DNA of 64,000 nt from Cellulophaga sp. L1A9 (GCF_009797025.1 NZ_CP047027.1:2294001-2358000), one strand, 5' to 3'. Shown: positions 38,221 to 47,530, numbered from the stretch's first letter. The notes: a model not told the origin generated them from the sequence alone. Translations and numbers: made by a program.

Positions 38221-38263
38221 AATTCGGTTGCACTAACGAGATATAATTTAGTGCAACCGAATT
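38221..38263. repeat. 43-bp inverted repeat with perfect 16-bp arms upstream of the integrase
   Basis: AATTCGGTTGCACTAA (38221-38236) and TTAGTGCAACCGAATT (38248-38263) are exact inverted copies around an 11-nt centre CGAGATATAAT. It has no T tract after it, so it is not a typical terminator. It lies 86 bp before the integrase ATG. Roles as a recombinase core site, an excisionase or regulator operator, or an mRNA stem-loop are all possible. Confidence 0.8.
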
Positions 38264-38349
38264 GATGTTAATAATCTTGTTTTCAGTATGTTACGTTGTT
38301 GTGTTTTGATATTTATTTCCTATATTTAAGTATCAAAAATTTAAAAATA

Positions 38350-39591
38350 ATGCAAGATTTGGTATCCGTATTGTTTTATATTCGAAAAAAAGGTACCAGT
38401 GACCCTACTATGGGCACTATTTACCTTAGAATTACGGTCAATGGGAAAAGAGCAGAAGTGAGTACTATGAGGAAGGTAGCTATATCTAGATGGAATGCAA
38501 AGGCTAATAAGGTGAAAGGATACTCCATAGAAGCTAGGCAAACCAATCGTCATCTAGACGTTATTAAAAATAGGATCTATGAGATTTATCAAAATCTATT
38601 ACATGAAGATATGGACATTGTATCCGCAGCCAGTATAAGAGACGAATATGTAGGTATAAATAAAAATCAGAAACTAATTTTAGAACTGTTCGAAGAACAT
38701 AATCTAAGAATGGAAAGGTTGGTGGGGAAAGATTTTTCTTTTAGGACGTTACAGCGATATAAGACTACTAAGAAGCATCTTGGTAGGTTTATGAGGACTA
38801 ACTATGATTCTAATGATTATCCTGTGAAGAAGATAGATGTCAAATACGTCAACGGGTTCATCTATTTTTTAAAATCAGAACAAAATCTTTCGCATAATTC
38901 AGCACTGAAGTATGTTGCTTATTTTAAAAAAATCGTTCGGGTTGCTTATGCAAATGGATGGTTAGACAAAGATCCATTTTACAATTTTAAACTTCGACCA
39001 CAAACTATCGATAAAGAATTTTTAAGCAATAATGAGCTTGATAAACTAATACAGAGTGATTTTTCTATCCCAAGATTAGAACATGTAAGGGATGTTTTCA
39101 TTTTTAGCTGCTATACAGGTCTAGCTTATGTTGATGTTGCAAAACTTAAGGAAGATGACATTGTACTTGGTATGGATGGTAGACTTTGGATAAAAGTGAA
39201 CAGGACTAAGACAAAAACATTAAGCAGTATTCCAATTTTACCCATTGCCGAGCAAATTATAAATAAGTACGCCAGCCTACCAAAGATTGATAATAAATTA
39301 CTACCAGTATATAGTAATCAAAGAACTAACGGGTACTTAAAAGAGATAGCAGATCTTAGTGGAATAAATAAGAAGTTAACTTTCCATATGGCTAGACATA
39401 CTTTTGCAACTACAGTAACTTTATCCAATGGCGTTCCCATTGAGTCGGTAAGTAAAATGTTAGGTCATAAATCTTTGAAAACTACGCAGCATTACGCGAA
39501 AATTTTGGACACTAAACTTTCTGAGGATATGAAAAATCTTAGAATTAGGTTTGAAAATGAAAATATACTATCAAATATAAACGGGTCTTAG
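38350..39591 (+). CDS. Tyrosine-type site-specific recombinase (IntDOT-like integrase)
   Basis: A 413-residue integrase of the kind found on Bacteroidota mobile elements. An N-terminal arm-binding domain (LVSVLFYIRKKGTSDPTMGTIYLRI) is followed by a SAM-like core-binding domain (about residues 105-200) and the catalytic domain. HMARHTFAT (His and Arg), LGHKSLKTTQHYAK (His and nucleophile Tyr) and an upstream KTKTLSSIP Lys are present. The first catalytic Arg, expected in TGLR, is absent: the motif reads TGLAYVD, as in IntDOT-like enzymes. The frame is open to a TTG at 38296 but the ATG at 38350 gives the family N-terminus. Its position next to tRNA-Leu suggests integration there. Confidence 0.9.
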   Translation: MQDLVSVLFYIRKKGTSDPTMGTIYLRITVNGKRAEVSTMRKVAISRWNAKANKVKGYSIEARQTNRHLDVIKNRIYEIYQNLLHEDMDIVSAASIRDEYVGINKNQKLILELFEEHNLRMERLVGKDFSFRTLQRYKTTKKHLGRFMRTNYDSNDYPVKKIDVKYVNGFIYFLKSEQNLSHNSALKYVAYFKKIVRVAYANGWLDKDPFYNFKLRPQTIDKEFLSNNELDKLIQSDFSIPRLEHVRDVFIFSCYTGLAYVDVAKLKEDDIVLGMDGRLWIKVNRTKTKTLSSIPILPIAEQIINKYASLPKIDNKLLPVYSNQRTNGYLKEIADLSGINKKLTFHMARHTFATTVTLSNGVPIESVSKMLGHKSLKTTQHYAKILDTKLSEDMKNLRIRFENENILSNINGS

Positions 39592-39691
39592 AAAAAAAGA
39601 AGACTATTGTATTATTGGAACTTACTTAAAAGTACCACTAAGAGGTTTTGATATCGTATTATTAACTTGCAGCTATTAGTTGAAAAACAAA

Positions 39692-40267
39692 ATGAAAGAA
39701 TTTAAAGGCCGAAAACTAGAAATCGTAAAAACAGCCTCCTCACTTTTTAACACTATGGGGTACAAAAATGTAACCATGCGGGTACTTGCTGAGGAAATAG
39801 GAATAAAAGCGGCCAGTTTATATAATCATATCTCGTCAAAACAAGAAATACTCTCTGCGATTATAATTTCATTGGCAGAACAATTTACCAATAGTATGGA
39901 TACTGTTATGGCCGATGATTCTACCCCTGTTGAAAAAATCAAAAGCATAATTATTCATCATATAGAAATTACATTGAACAATCCGGATGGCACCGCTTCC
40001 TTGCAGAATGATTGGATGTACCTCGAGGGAGATGACCTTATTTACTTCAAAAAAATGCGAAAGCAATATGAAGAAAATTTCAGGCAGATTATAAAAAGTG
40101 GAATAGCTTCTGGTGAAATTAGAAAGATAGATTCTGAAACAATGCTTTTTTCAATACTTACCACACTTAGGTCTTTGTATATATGGTATTCTCGGCAAAA
40201 AGAGATGGATAAAGACAAACTAAAAGCAGATATGATAAGTGTCTTGTTAGACGGTATCCGAACGTAA
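39692..40267 (+). CDS. TetR/AcrR family regulator, probable paa operon repressor
   Basis: A 191-residue TetR-type regulator. The N-terminal helix-turn-helix spans about residues 7-53 (MRVLAEEIGIKAASLYNHISSKQEIL), followed by an all-helical ligand domain. It lies just upstream of paaE on the same strand, and a palindrome (40322-40339) overlaps the paaE promoter, so it probably represses the paa operon and responds to phenylacetyl-CoA, as PaaR proteins do. The frame opens at a TTG (39680); the ATG at 39692 is preferred. It resembles the TetR gene at 62,797. Confidence 0.82.
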   Translation: MKEFKGRKLEIVKTASSLFNTMGYKNVTMRVLAEEIGIKAASLYNHISSKQEILSAIIISLAEQFTNSMDTVMADDSTPVEKIKSIIIHHIEITLNNPDGTASLQNDWMYLEGDDLIYFKKMRKQYEENFRQIIKSGIASGEIRKIDSETMLFSILTTLRSLYIWYSRQKEMDKDKLKADMISVLLDGIRT

Positions 40268-40285
40268 TAATATCTAATTATTTTA

Positions 40286-40318
40286 TTGAATTTTAATTTT
40301 TTTCAATAAATACATTTG
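40286..40318 (+). promoter_or_regulatory. Promoter of the paa operon
   Basis: TTG (40286-40288) and TACATTTG (40311-40318) are separated by 22 bp; the -7 box is a perfect TAnnTTTG. It lies between the TetR gene and paaE, and the palindrome at 40322-40339 starts 3 bp after it. Confidence 0.7.
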
Positions 40319-40321
40319 CGA

Positions 40322-40339
40322 AACTAACAAATGTTAGTT
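40322..40339. promoter_or_regulatory. Candidate TetR operator over the paa transcription start
   Basis: AACTAACAAATGTTAGTT is an 18-bp palindrome with perfect 8-bp arms and an AA centre. Its place directly after the -7 box is where a bound repressor would block initiation. Confidence 0.65.
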
Positions 40340-40364
40340 AGTTTTGTATCAAAGATTGATTCAA

Positions 40365-41438
40365 ATGGCTGACTTTCAAGAATTGATAATTTCCCATATT
40401 GAAAGAACTACCAAAGATTGTTCGGTACTTTCTTTTCAGGTTCCCAATGAGAAAAAGGAACATTTTAAGTTCAAGCAAGGGCAGTACCTCACCTTAGAAT
40501 CGCTCATTGAAAATGAAAATGTAAGACGTTCCTATTCCCTTTGTTCTAGTCCTTTTGATGATGAATGGAAAGTTGCCGTTAAGCAAATTCACAATGGCGT
40601 TTTTTCCACCTTCGTCAATACGAAATTGAAATCTGGAGATACTTTAAAGGTGATGCCTCCCAAGGGGGATTTTTATGTACGCATTGACCCAACAGCTACT
40701 AAAAATTATATTGCTTTTGCTGCAGGTAGCGGTATTACTCCAATTCTATCCATTATAAAAACGCATTTAAAGGCAGAACCCAATAGTACCTTTAAATTGT
40801 TCTATGTCAACCGAACAGCAAAATCCATTATACTAAAAGAGGAAATAGAAGAATTGAAAAACCTGTTTTTCAATAGGTTTCAGGTGTTCTACTTCCTTAC
40901 CAAAGAGCAGCGGGATATTCCATTTTTAAACGGTCGTTTCGACAAGGAGAAGCTGCAAATATTAACGAATTCTTTTATTCAAATAGAAAACACCGATGAT
41001 TGTTTTATTTGCGGACCTCAAGACATGATTTTCTTGATTCGTGATGAACTACAAGCGGCTGGATTATCAAAAGATAAAATACACTATGAACTTTTCTTTT
41101 CAGGAAGTTCGGAAGAGAATCAACAGCGTATTTCTGAAATTTTAGAACAAAAGGTAGAAGGTACCGAAGTGACCATTATCGATGGTAGTAAAGAATTTCA
41201 TTTTGTAATGACCGAAGACCACGATAATATACTAGACGGCGCATTGGCGGCAGGAGCAGATTTGCCTTTCGCATGTAAGGGCGGTGTTTGTAGTACTTGT
41301 AAATGTCGCGTGTTGGAAGGTTCTGTAGAAATGAAAATAAACTATGCTTTAGACGAGAGTGAAGTAGCTCAAAATCTGGTCTTGAGCTGTCAATCAGTAC
41401 CCACTTCAGAAAAGGTAGTGGTTGATTTTGACGTTTAA
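40365..41438 (+). CDS. paaE: 1,2-phenylacetyl-CoA epoxidase, subunit E (reductase)
   Basis: A 357-residue reductase that passes electrons from NADPH to the PaaABC diiron epoxidase. The N-terminal flavin domain has [10 protein letters not shown] (about 50), a ferredoxin-NADP reductase NAD(P) region has [12 protein letters not shown] (about 118), and the C-terminal plant-type 2Fe-2S domain has CKGGVCSTC (about 304-312) with the fourth Cys in LSCQS (about 343). The frame opens at TTG 40344; the ATG at 40365 is the natural start. It is the first gene of the paa operon. Confidence 0.94.
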   Translation: MADFQELIISHIERTTKDCSVLSFQVPNEKKEHFKFKQGQYLTLESLIENENVRRSYSLCSSPFDDEWKVAVKQIHNGVFSTFVNTKLKSGDTLKVMPPKGDFYVRIDPTATKNYIAFAAGSGITPILSIIKTHLKAEPNSTFKLFYVNRTAKSIILKEEIEELKNLFFNRFQVFYFLTKEQRDIPFLNGRFDKEKLQILTNSFIQIENTDDCFICGPQDMIFLIRDELQAAGLSKDKIHYELFFSGSSEENQQRISEILEQKVEGTEVTIIDGSKEFHFVMTEDHDNILDGALAAGADLPFACKGGVCSTCKCRVLEGSVEMKINYALDESEVAQNLVLSCQSVPTSEKVVVDFDV

Positions 41439-41455
41439 ACATAAATCGTATAGCT

Positions 41456-42412
41456 ATGAGTAAAGAAAAAATCAAAAATTTAGAAGAGCAATTTGATGCA
41501 CGAATTGCCCGCGATGAAAAAATAGAAGCAAAAGACTGGATGCCAGAAAAATATCGCAAAACGCATATTCGGCAAATGTCTCAACATGCACATTCTGAAA
41601 TTGTAGGAATGCTGCCGGAAGGAAACTGGATAAGCAGGGCGCCAAGTTTAAGAAGAAAAGTAGCTTTATTGGCAAAAGTGCAAGATGAAGCGGGGCATGG
41701 TTTATACCTCTATAGCGCTTGCGAGACCTTAGGTATTTCTAGAAACGAATTATATGAGCAATTGCATTCTGGTAAGGCTAAATACTCCAGTATTTTCAAT
41801 TACCCTACCCTTACATGGGCAGACATGGGTGCTATTGGCTGGTTGGTAGATGGTGCTGCAATTATCAACCAGGTGCCATTGTGTAACACTTCTTATGGTC
41901 CTTATGCCAGAGCTATGGTCCGTGTTTGTAAAGAAGAGAGTTTTCATCAACGCCAAGGCTATGAAATCATGATAAAATTGGCGAATGGCAGTCAGGAACA
42001 AAAAGAATTGGCGCAAGATGCTTTAAATCGCTGGTGGTGGCCATCGCTAATGATGTTGGGACCTACGGATGGGGAATCAGTTCATACAGCGCAATCCATG
42101 AAATGGAAATTAAAGCGAAAGACCAATGATGAATTACGTCAACAATTTATAGACCAAACGGTGCCACAGGCAGATTTAATAGGCTTGACTATTCCTGATG
42201 CGGATTTAAAATGGAACGAGGAGCGTAAGAGTTATGACTTTGGAGAAATAAACTGGGACGAGTTTTGGCAAGTGGTCAAAGGACACGGACCATGTAATAA
42301 GGAACGCATGAATGCTCGTGTAAGTGCTTGGGAAAATGGTGGATGGGTTCGGGATGCCGCTATGGCGCATGCGGAAAAAAAAGAAAATAGAAAACTGGAT
42401 AAAGCTGTTTAA
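41456..42412 (+). CDS. paaA: 1,2-phenylacetyl-CoA epoxidase, subunit A (catalytic)
   Basis: A 318-residue diiron oxygenase subunit that epoxidises the ring of phenylacetyl-CoA. Iron ligand motifs are visible in [20 protein letters not shown] (Glu and His, about residues 73-92) and in [13 protein letters not shown] (about 158-170). Length agrees with PaaA of other bacteria. It lies 17 bp after paaE and one base before paaB. Confidence 0.96.
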   Translation: MSKEKIKNLEEQFDARIARDEKIEAKDWMPEKYRKTHIRQMSQHAHSEIVGMLPEGNWISRAPSLRRKVALLAKVQDEAGHGLYLYSACETLGISRNELYEQLHSGKAKYSSIFNYPTLTWADMGAIGWLVDGAAIINQVPLCNTSYGPYARAMVRVCKEESFHQRQGYEIMIKLANGSQEQKELAQDALNRWWWPSLMMLGPTDGESVHTAQSMKWKLKRKTNDELRQQFIDQTVPQADLIGLTIPDADLKWNEERKSYDFGEINWDEFWQVVKGHGPCNKERMNARVSAWENGGWVRDAAMAHAEKKENRKLDKAV

Positions 42413-42413
42413 T

Positions 42414-42698
42414 ATGGATAAGAATTGGCCCCTTTGGGAAGTCTTCATTAGAAGTAAAAACGGATTAGAGCATCGTCATGTGGGAAGTCTACATGCCTCA
42501 GATTCTGAAATGGCTTTAGATAATGCACGTGATGTCTATACTAGGCGTAATGAAGGTATTAGTATTTGGGTAACAGAGTCTAAGCATATTACTGCTTCTA
42601 ACCCTGAGCATAGTGGGGAGCTTTTTGAACCTGCAAAAGACAAGATTTACCGTCACCCTACTTTTTATGAGCTGCCAGACGAAGTAAAACACATGTAA
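42414..42698 (+). CDS. paaB: 1,2-phenylacetyl-CoA epoxidase, subunit B
   Basis: A 94-residue small subunit of the PaaABCE complex; it bridges PaaA-PaaC heterodimers. The signature WPLWEVFIRSKNGLEHRHVGSLHA opens the protein, with DVYTRRNEGISIWVTES in the middle. The frame is open far upstream inside paaA, but the ATG at 42414, one base after the paaA stop, gives the family start. Its TAA overlaps the ATG of paaC by one base. Confidence 0.95.
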   Translation: MDKNWPLWEVFIRSKNGLEHRHVGSLHASDSEMALDNARDVYTRRNEGISIWVTESKHITASNPEHSGELFEPAKDKIYRHPTFYELPDEVKHM

Positions 42699-43450
42699 TG
42701 AAAGAAAACTTATATAAGTATATTTTAGCCATTGCCGATAACTGTCTTATTCTAGGGCAACGTTTGGGCGAACTCTGTGGCCATGGTCCCAGTTTAGAAA
42801 CTGATATAGCTTGTACCAATATTTCTCTTGATTTGTTGGGGCAAGTTCGCAGCTACTATCAATATGCCGCTAAAATCGCTGGTGATGGCAGAAAGGAAGA
42901 TGATATTGCCATGCTACGAAAAGAACGTGAGTACGTAAATGTTCTATTGGTAGAGCAGCCCAATACAGATTTCGCACATACCATATGCAGGCAATTTCTA
43001 TTTGATGTGTACCACCTTCTATTTTTAGACCAATTGCAGAACAGCACCGATATGACCTTATCGGCTATTGCAAAAAAATCGATTAAAGAAGTAAGCTACC
43101 ACGAACGTTTTTCTTCCGATTGGGTAAAAAGACTAGGTGACGGTACTACAGAAAGCAAAGAAAAAACGCAAAACGCAATAGATTTTTTATGGACCTATAC
43201 CGACGAGTTTTTTCATCAAACGGAAGCTGACAAGGCTATGCTTGAAGAAGGCGTTGGTGTTGATGTCACTCAATTAAAAGATAGCTACTATCAAAAGGTT
43301 ACTGAAATACTAGATGCGGCAACGCTCTTCGTTCCAGAATCAAAGTGGTTTCAAAAAGGTGGTAAAGAGGGCATCCATACAGAACACATGGGATACATAT
43401 TGAGTGATTTACAGTATATGCAGCGCACATACCCTAATATGGAATGGTAA
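42698..43450 (+). CDS. paaC: 1,2-phenylacetyl-CoA epoxidase, subunit C (structural)
   Basis: A 250-residue ferritin-like subunit that pairs with PaaA. Segments such as NCLILGQRLGELCGHGP (near 15-31), VEQPNTDFAHTICRQFLFD (about 85) and EVSYHERFSSDWVKRLGDGT (about 130) match PaaC. The start overlaps the paaB stop (TAATG) and its end overlaps paaD. Confidence 0.95.
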   Translation: MKENLYKYILAIADNCLILGQRLGELCGHGPSLETDIACTNISLDLLGQVRSYYQYAAKIAGDGRKEDDIAMLRKEREYVNVLLVEQPNTDFAHTICRQFLFDVYHLLFLDQLQNSTDMTLSAIAKKSIKEVSYHERFSSDWVKRLGDGTTESKEKTQNAIDFLWTYTDEFFHQTEADKAMLEEGVGVDVTQLKDSYYQKVTEILDAATLFVPESKWFQKGGKEGIHTEHMGYILSDLQYMQRTYPNMEW

Positions 43451-43947
43451 TAGAAATGCAACATATAGACAAACAATTAATTCCAATTTTAGAAAAGGTA
43501 TCCGACCCAGAGATTCCGGTACTTTCTATTATGGATATGGGAGTTGTTCGTTCTGCGGTCATTTCTGATACTGACACAGTACATGTTGTAATTACACCAA
43601 CCTATAGTGGTTGTCCTGCTATGGATGTGATTGGAGATGATATTACAGCCGCACTTAAAATTGCAGGGTATACTGCTACAATAGAATTAGTGTTGTCACC
43701 TGCATGGACAACAGATTGGATTACCCCAAGAGGACGTAAAGCGCTTGAAGACTATGGCATTGCAGCACCATTAGATGCACATGCCGATAAAGAAGCATTA
43801 TTAGAGAATAAAAGAATTGTAAAATGCACCAATTGCGGTTCTACGGAAACCCAATTGGTAAGTCAATTCGGTTCTACGGCTTGTAAGGCATTGTTTAAAT
43901 GCGAAAACTGTCAAGAACCTTTTGATTATTTCAAATGTCTAAAATGA
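43444..43947 (+). CDS. paaD: PaaD-like protein for epoxidase Fe-S maturation
   Basis: A 167-residue protein with an N-terminal MIP18/DUF59 domain (SDPEIPVLSIMDMGVVRS, about residues 17-34, and TPTYSGCPAMDVI, about 55) and a C-terminal zinc ribbon (CTNCGS and CENC pairs). PaaD is thought to help assemble the iron-sulfur or diiron site of the epoxidase. Start at 43444 overlaps paaC by 7 bp; an inner ATG at 43456 is also possible. Confidence 0.92.
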   Translation: MVIEMQHIDKQLIPILEKVSDPEIPVLSIMDMGVVRSAVISDTDTVHVVITPTYSGCPAMDVIGDDITAALKIAGYTATIELVLSPAWTTDWITPRGRKALEDYGIAAPLDAHADKEALLENKRIVKCTNCGSTETQLVSQFGSTACKALFKCENCQEPFDYFKCLK

Positions 43948-43949
43948 TT

Positions 43950-44729
43950 ATGGCGACTATTCAAAAAGATATAGAGAACAACATTGCTTTTTTAAGACTG
44001 AATCGACCTGATGTCTATAATAGTTTTAATAGGGAAATGGCGCTTCAATTGCAAAAAGAGCTGGACTTCTGTGCAAGTAGTGATTTGGTCAGAGCGGTGG
44101 TTATTTCTGGAAACGGAAAAGCGTTTTGTGCTGGTCAAGACCTGAAAGAGGTGACCGATAAAGAATTAAACCCAGGGTTTCGTACGATTCTAGAAGAGCA
44201 CTACGCTCCGATAATAGAAAAAATCAGGAACCTTAAAAAACCCGTGATTGCTGCCGTAGATGGAGTAGCTGCAGGGGCAGGCGCGAATATAGCATTAGCC
44301 TGTGATGTTGTAGTTGCTAGTGAAAGAACAAGCTTTATACAAGCGTTCAGCGGCATTGGCTTAGTGCCTGATAGTGGCGGCACCTTCTTTTTGCCAAGAC
44401 TTATTGGTTTTCAAAAAGCATCGGCCTTGGCCATGTTGGGTGACAAAATCAAGGCAAAAGAAGCGGAACGTATGGGAATGATTTATAAAGTTTTTACTGT
44501 TGAAGCTTTTGATGAAGAAGTACAAAAAATAGCTGAGAAAATGGCACAAATGCCAACGATGGCACTAGGGCTAATTAAGCAAGCATTAAACAGTTCGATG
44601 ACAAATTCGCTCGAAGACCAATTGAAACTAGAAACAGAGCTGCAATTGAAGGCATCAGAAAGTAATGATTACGAGGAGGGCGTGACGGCATTTCTTCAAA
44701 AAAGAAAACCAGAATTCAAAGGTAACTAG
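43950..44729 (+). CDS. paaG: 1,2-epoxyphenylacetyl-CoA isomerase (oxepin-CoA forming)
   Basis: A crotonase-family enzyme of about 259 residues that converts ring-1,2-epoxyphenylacetyl-CoA to oxepin-CoA. The PaaG-type motifs are FCAGQDLKEV (about 58), GVAAGAGANIALACD (about 105-119) and FSGIGLVPDSGGTFFLPRL (about 131-149), in which the Asp of LVPDSGG is the known catalytic residue. The ATG at 43950 lies 2 bp after paaD; earlier ATGs at 43935 and 43944 would overlap it. Confidence 0.9.
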   Translation: MATIQKDIENNIAFLRLNRPDVYNSFNREMALQLQKELDFCASSDLVRAVVISGNGKAFCAGQDLKEVTDKELNPGFRTILEEHYAPIIEKIRNLKKPVIAAVDGVAAGAGANIALACDVVVASERTSFIQAFSGIGLVPDSGGTFFLPRLIGFQKASALAMLGDKIKAKEAERMGMIYKVFTVEAFDEEVQKIAEKMAQMPTMALGLIKQALNSSMTNSLEDQLKLETELQLKASESNDYEEGVTAFLQKRKPEFKGN

Positions 44730-44730
44730 T

Positions 44731-45900
44731 ATGAATGTAGGCGTTATAGGTTCAGGAACAATGGGCAGCGGTATTGCACAAGTAGCGGCAACTTCAGGTT
44801 GCACCGTAAATTTGTATGACACCAATCAAGCGGCATTGGATAAAGCTAAAGCAGTTCTCGAAAAAATACTACTACGTTTAATTGAGAAAGGGCGAATAGA
44901 TACCGCGGAGAAAAATAGAATTCAAAACAAAATCTCCTATGTGAATCAGTTAAAAGATTTAGCAGATTCAGACCTTACTATAGAGGCGATTATTGAAAAT
45001 CTTGATATCAAGAAAAAAGTATTTATAGAATTAGAGGGTTACGTTTCCGATGATTGTATTATCGCTTCCAATACATCGAGCCTTTCTATTGCTTCTATAG
45101 CAGCTTCATTGAAAAAGCCAGACCGTTGTATTGGAATTCACTTTTTCAATCCTGCGCCATTAATGAAATTGGTAGAGGTGATTCCTGCTATTCAAACTTC
45201 AAAAGAGGTAGTGCAAAAATCCGTAGCGATTATTTCCGATTGGAAAAAAGTGGTAGCCGTAGCCAAAGACACTCCAGGTTTTATAGTAAACAAAGTGGCA
45301 CGACCATTTTACAGTGAATCTCTTAGAATATATGATGAAGGTATTGCATCTTTCGAAACCATAGATTATAGTTTAAAAACTTTGGGAGGCTTCCGTATGG
45401 GACCATTTGAGCTAATGGATTTTATAGGAAACGATGTCAATTATGCGGTAACCGAATCCGTTTTTGCCTCTTTTTATTATGATGATCGATACAAACCTTC
45501 CTTTACACAAAAAAGACTTTCAGAAGCAGGATACCTAGGTAGAAAATCGGGTAGAGGATATTACGATTATACGAGCATCTCTGATTTAGAAAAGCATCAG
45601 GATAAATATAAAAGCAGCGATGTATTTTTGAAGCAACAAATATTGGAGCGTGTTCTGGCAATGCTTATCAATGAAGCGGCAGATACCTTATTTATGGGAA
45701 TTGCTACTGCAGAGGATATTGATAATGCAATGACCAAAGGCGTAAACTACCCTAAAGGATTGTTAGCATGGGCCGATGAAAAAGGAACGGATTGGTGTGT
45801 AACAATGATGGATAAGTTATATGATGAATATCATGAAGATAGATATCGATGTAGCCCATTATTGCGAAGTATGAGCAAGGAAAATAAAACATTTTTTTAA
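44731..45900 (+). CDS. paaH: 3-hydroxyacyl-CoA (3-hydroxyadipyl-CoA) dehydrogenase
   Basis: A 389-residue NAD-dependent dehydrogenase for 3-hydroxyadipyl-CoA oxidation. The N-terminal Rossmann motif VGVIGSGTMGSGIAQVAA covers residues 3-20, the catalytic His is in GIHFFNPAPLMKLVEV (about 137), and two 3HCDH C-terminal domains follow (about 184-280 and 295-385). It is shorter than the E. coli PaaH (475 residues). It starts 1 bp after paaG and overlaps paaI by one base. Confidence 0.92.
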   Translation: MNVGVIGSGTMGSGIAQVAATSGCTVNLYDTNQAALDKAKAVLEKILLRLIEKGRIDTAEKNRIQNKISYVNQLKDLADSDLTIEAIIENLDIKKKVFIELEGYVSDDCIIASNTSSLSIASIAASLKKPDRCIGIHFFNPAPLMKLVEVIPAIQTSKEVVQKSVAIISDWKKVVAVAKDTPGFIVNKVARPFYSESLRIYDEGIASFETIDYSLKTLGGFRMGPFELMDFIGNDVNYAVTESVFASFYYDDRYKPSFTQKRLSEAGYLGRKSGRGYYDYTSISDLEKHQDKYKSSDVFLKQQILERVLAMLINEAADTLFMGIATAEDIDNAMTKGVNYPKGLLAWADEKGTDWCVTMMDKLYDEYHEDRYRCSPLLRSMSKENKTFF

Positions 45901-46304
45901 TGGAAGGAAAAGATATTCCCTTTAGAATGCTAGATGCGGATCCATTCAGTAATTGGTTGGGTATAGCGATACTGGAATCTAGGGTAGGTTATTGCAGGGT
46001 AGGTATGACCATCCGCAGAGAAATGTTGAACAGCATGGGAAAAGCTCACGGTGGCATAACATTCTCTTTGGCGGATACTGCTTTTGGGTTTACCAGCAAT
46101 ACCCACGGTAAATATGCGGTCTCTATTGAAACATCTATCAATCATATTGAAGCATTAGAGGAAGGCGATTTTATTACTGCGGAATGTAGTTTAGAAAAAG
46201 TAAAGAATAAAGTAGGGTTTAATATCATCGCAGTAAAAAAAGGTGATGATTTGGTAGCACTATTCAAAGGTGTCGTATACAGAACACAAAAAGATTGGGA
46301 ATAA
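45900..46304 (+). CDS. paaI: Hydroxyphenylacetyl-CoA thioesterase PaaI
   Basis: A 134-residue hotdog-fold thioesterase, which rescues CoA from dead-end phenylacetyl-CoA derivatives. The catalytic region GKAHGGITFSLADTAFGF (about residues 46-63) matches PaaI. The ATG overlaps the paaH stop (TAATG). Confidence 0.92.
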   Translation: MEGKDIPFRMLDADPFSNWLGIAILESRVGYCRVGMTIRREMLNSMGKAHGGITFSLADTAFGFTSNTHGKYAVSIETSINHIEALEEGDFITAECSLEKVKNKVGFNIIAVKKGDDLVALFKGVVYRTQKDWE

Positions 46305-46305
46305 A

Positions 46306-47514
46306 ATGAAAGAAGCATATATTATAGATGGCGTTAGAACACCCATCGGAAGTTATCAAGGTACATTATCGTCTGTAAGAACAGATGATTTAGGGGCTTT
46401 GGTGATTAAGGAAATCGTATCAAGAAATCCAGCTATCCCAAAAGAAGCCTATGACGATGTTATCATGGGTTGCGCAAACCAAGCAGGAGAAGATAACCGT
46501 AATGTAGCGCGAATGTCTTCCTTATTAGCAGGATTGCCTTTTAGTGTTCCTGGTGAAACGGTAAATCGTTTATGTAGTTCTGGCCTATCCGCAATCATTC
46601 ATGCAAATAGAGCTATCAAAGCAGGGGACGGTGATGTATTTATTGCTGGTGGTGTGGAGAATATGACACGTGGGCCATATGTCATTTCAAAACCCTCAAC
46701 AGGTTTTGGTGGTGATTCTAGAATGTATGATTCTACATTCGGATGGCGATTTATCAATCCGCAAATGCAAAGAATGTACGGTACGGACGGCATGGGAAAT
46801 ACAGCTGAAAACCTAGTGGATAAATACAATATTTCAAGGGAAGACCAAGACACCTTTGCCTATGGTAGCCAGATGAAGGCAACCAAAGCACAGGAAAATG
46901 GTCGTTTGGCAAAAGAGATTATTACCGTTGAAATTCCACAACGTAAAAAAGACCCTATTCAATTTTCAAAAGACGAGTTTGTAAAGCCAACAACAACTCC
47001 TGAGATTTTGGCAAAACTAAGACCAGCATTTAAAAAAGAAGGCGGTAGTGTAACCGCTGGAAATTCCTCTGGATTAAATGATGGTGCTGCGGCAACTATA
47101 ATCGCTTCTGAAGATGCGGTTAGAAAATATAATCTTAAGCCAATCGCTAGAATTGTAAGTTCTGCGGTGGTTGGTGTAGAACCTAGAATAATGGGTATTG
47201 GACCCGTAGAAGCATCAAATAAAGCTTTGAAAAAAGCGGGCTTGACCATGGCAGATATGGATGTTATCGAATTGAACGAGGCTTTTGCATCGCAGGCACT
47301 TGCCTGTATAAGAGCTTGGGGGTTAGCTGATGATGATGCCAGAATAAACCCAAATGGAGGTTCTATTGCCATCGGACATCCACTTGGGGTGACAGGTACA
47401 AGAATTGCCTATTCCGCAGCTTTAGAACTGCACGAACAAAACAAGAGGTACGCTTTGATTACCATGTGTATTGGTGTGGGGCAGGGGTATGCCGCAATTA
47501 TTGAAAGAGTCTAA
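46306..47514 (+). CDS. paaJ: 3-oxoadipyl-CoA/3-oxo-5,6-dehydrosuberyl-CoA thiolase
   Basis: A 402-residue thiolase acting twice in the pathway to release acetyl-CoA and succinyl-CoA. The nucleophile Cys90 is in NRLCSSGLSAI, with EAFASQA (about 327), GHPLGVTGTR (about 358) and CIGVGQG near the C-terminus. The frame is open to 46270 inside paaI, but the ATG at 46306, one base after the paaI stop, gives the expected N-terminus KEAYIIDGVRTPIGSYQG. Confidence 0.95.
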   Translation: MKEAYIIDGVRTPIGSYQGTLSSVRTDDLGALVIKEIVSRNPAIPKEAYDDVIMGCANQAGEDNRNVARMSSLLAGLPFSVPGETVNRLCSSGLSAIIHANRAIKAGDGDVFIAGGVENMTRGPYVISKPSTGFGGDSRMYDSTFGWRFINPQMQRMYGTDGMGNTAENLVDKYNISREDQDTFAYGSQMKATKAQENGRLAKEIITVEIPQRKKDPIQFSKDEFVKPTTTPEILAKLRPAFKKEGGSVTAGNSSGLNDGAAATIIASEDAVRKYNLKPIARIVSSAVVGVEPRIMGIGPVEASNKALKKAGLTMADMDVIELNEAFASQALACIRAWGLADDDARINPNGGSIAIGHPLGVTGTRIAYSAALELHEQNKRYALITMCIGVGQGYAAIIERV

Positions 47515-47530
47515 GTAAAGGAAAAGAGGT

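Noticed and set aside
38221..38263. Reading the 43-bp inverted repeat as a second tRNA terminator
   Set aside because: The tRNA already has a strong terminator at 38135-38168, and this repeat is not followed by T residues.
42324..42413. A 30-residue N-terminal extension of paaB inside paaA
   Set aside because: PaaB homologues start at the ATG at 42414, and the extension is out-of-frame reading of the PaaA C-terminus.
46959..47372. A 137-residue open frame antisense to paaJ
   Set aside because: Opposite a fully conserved thiolase; Ala/Ser/Pro-rich shadow composition and no domain.
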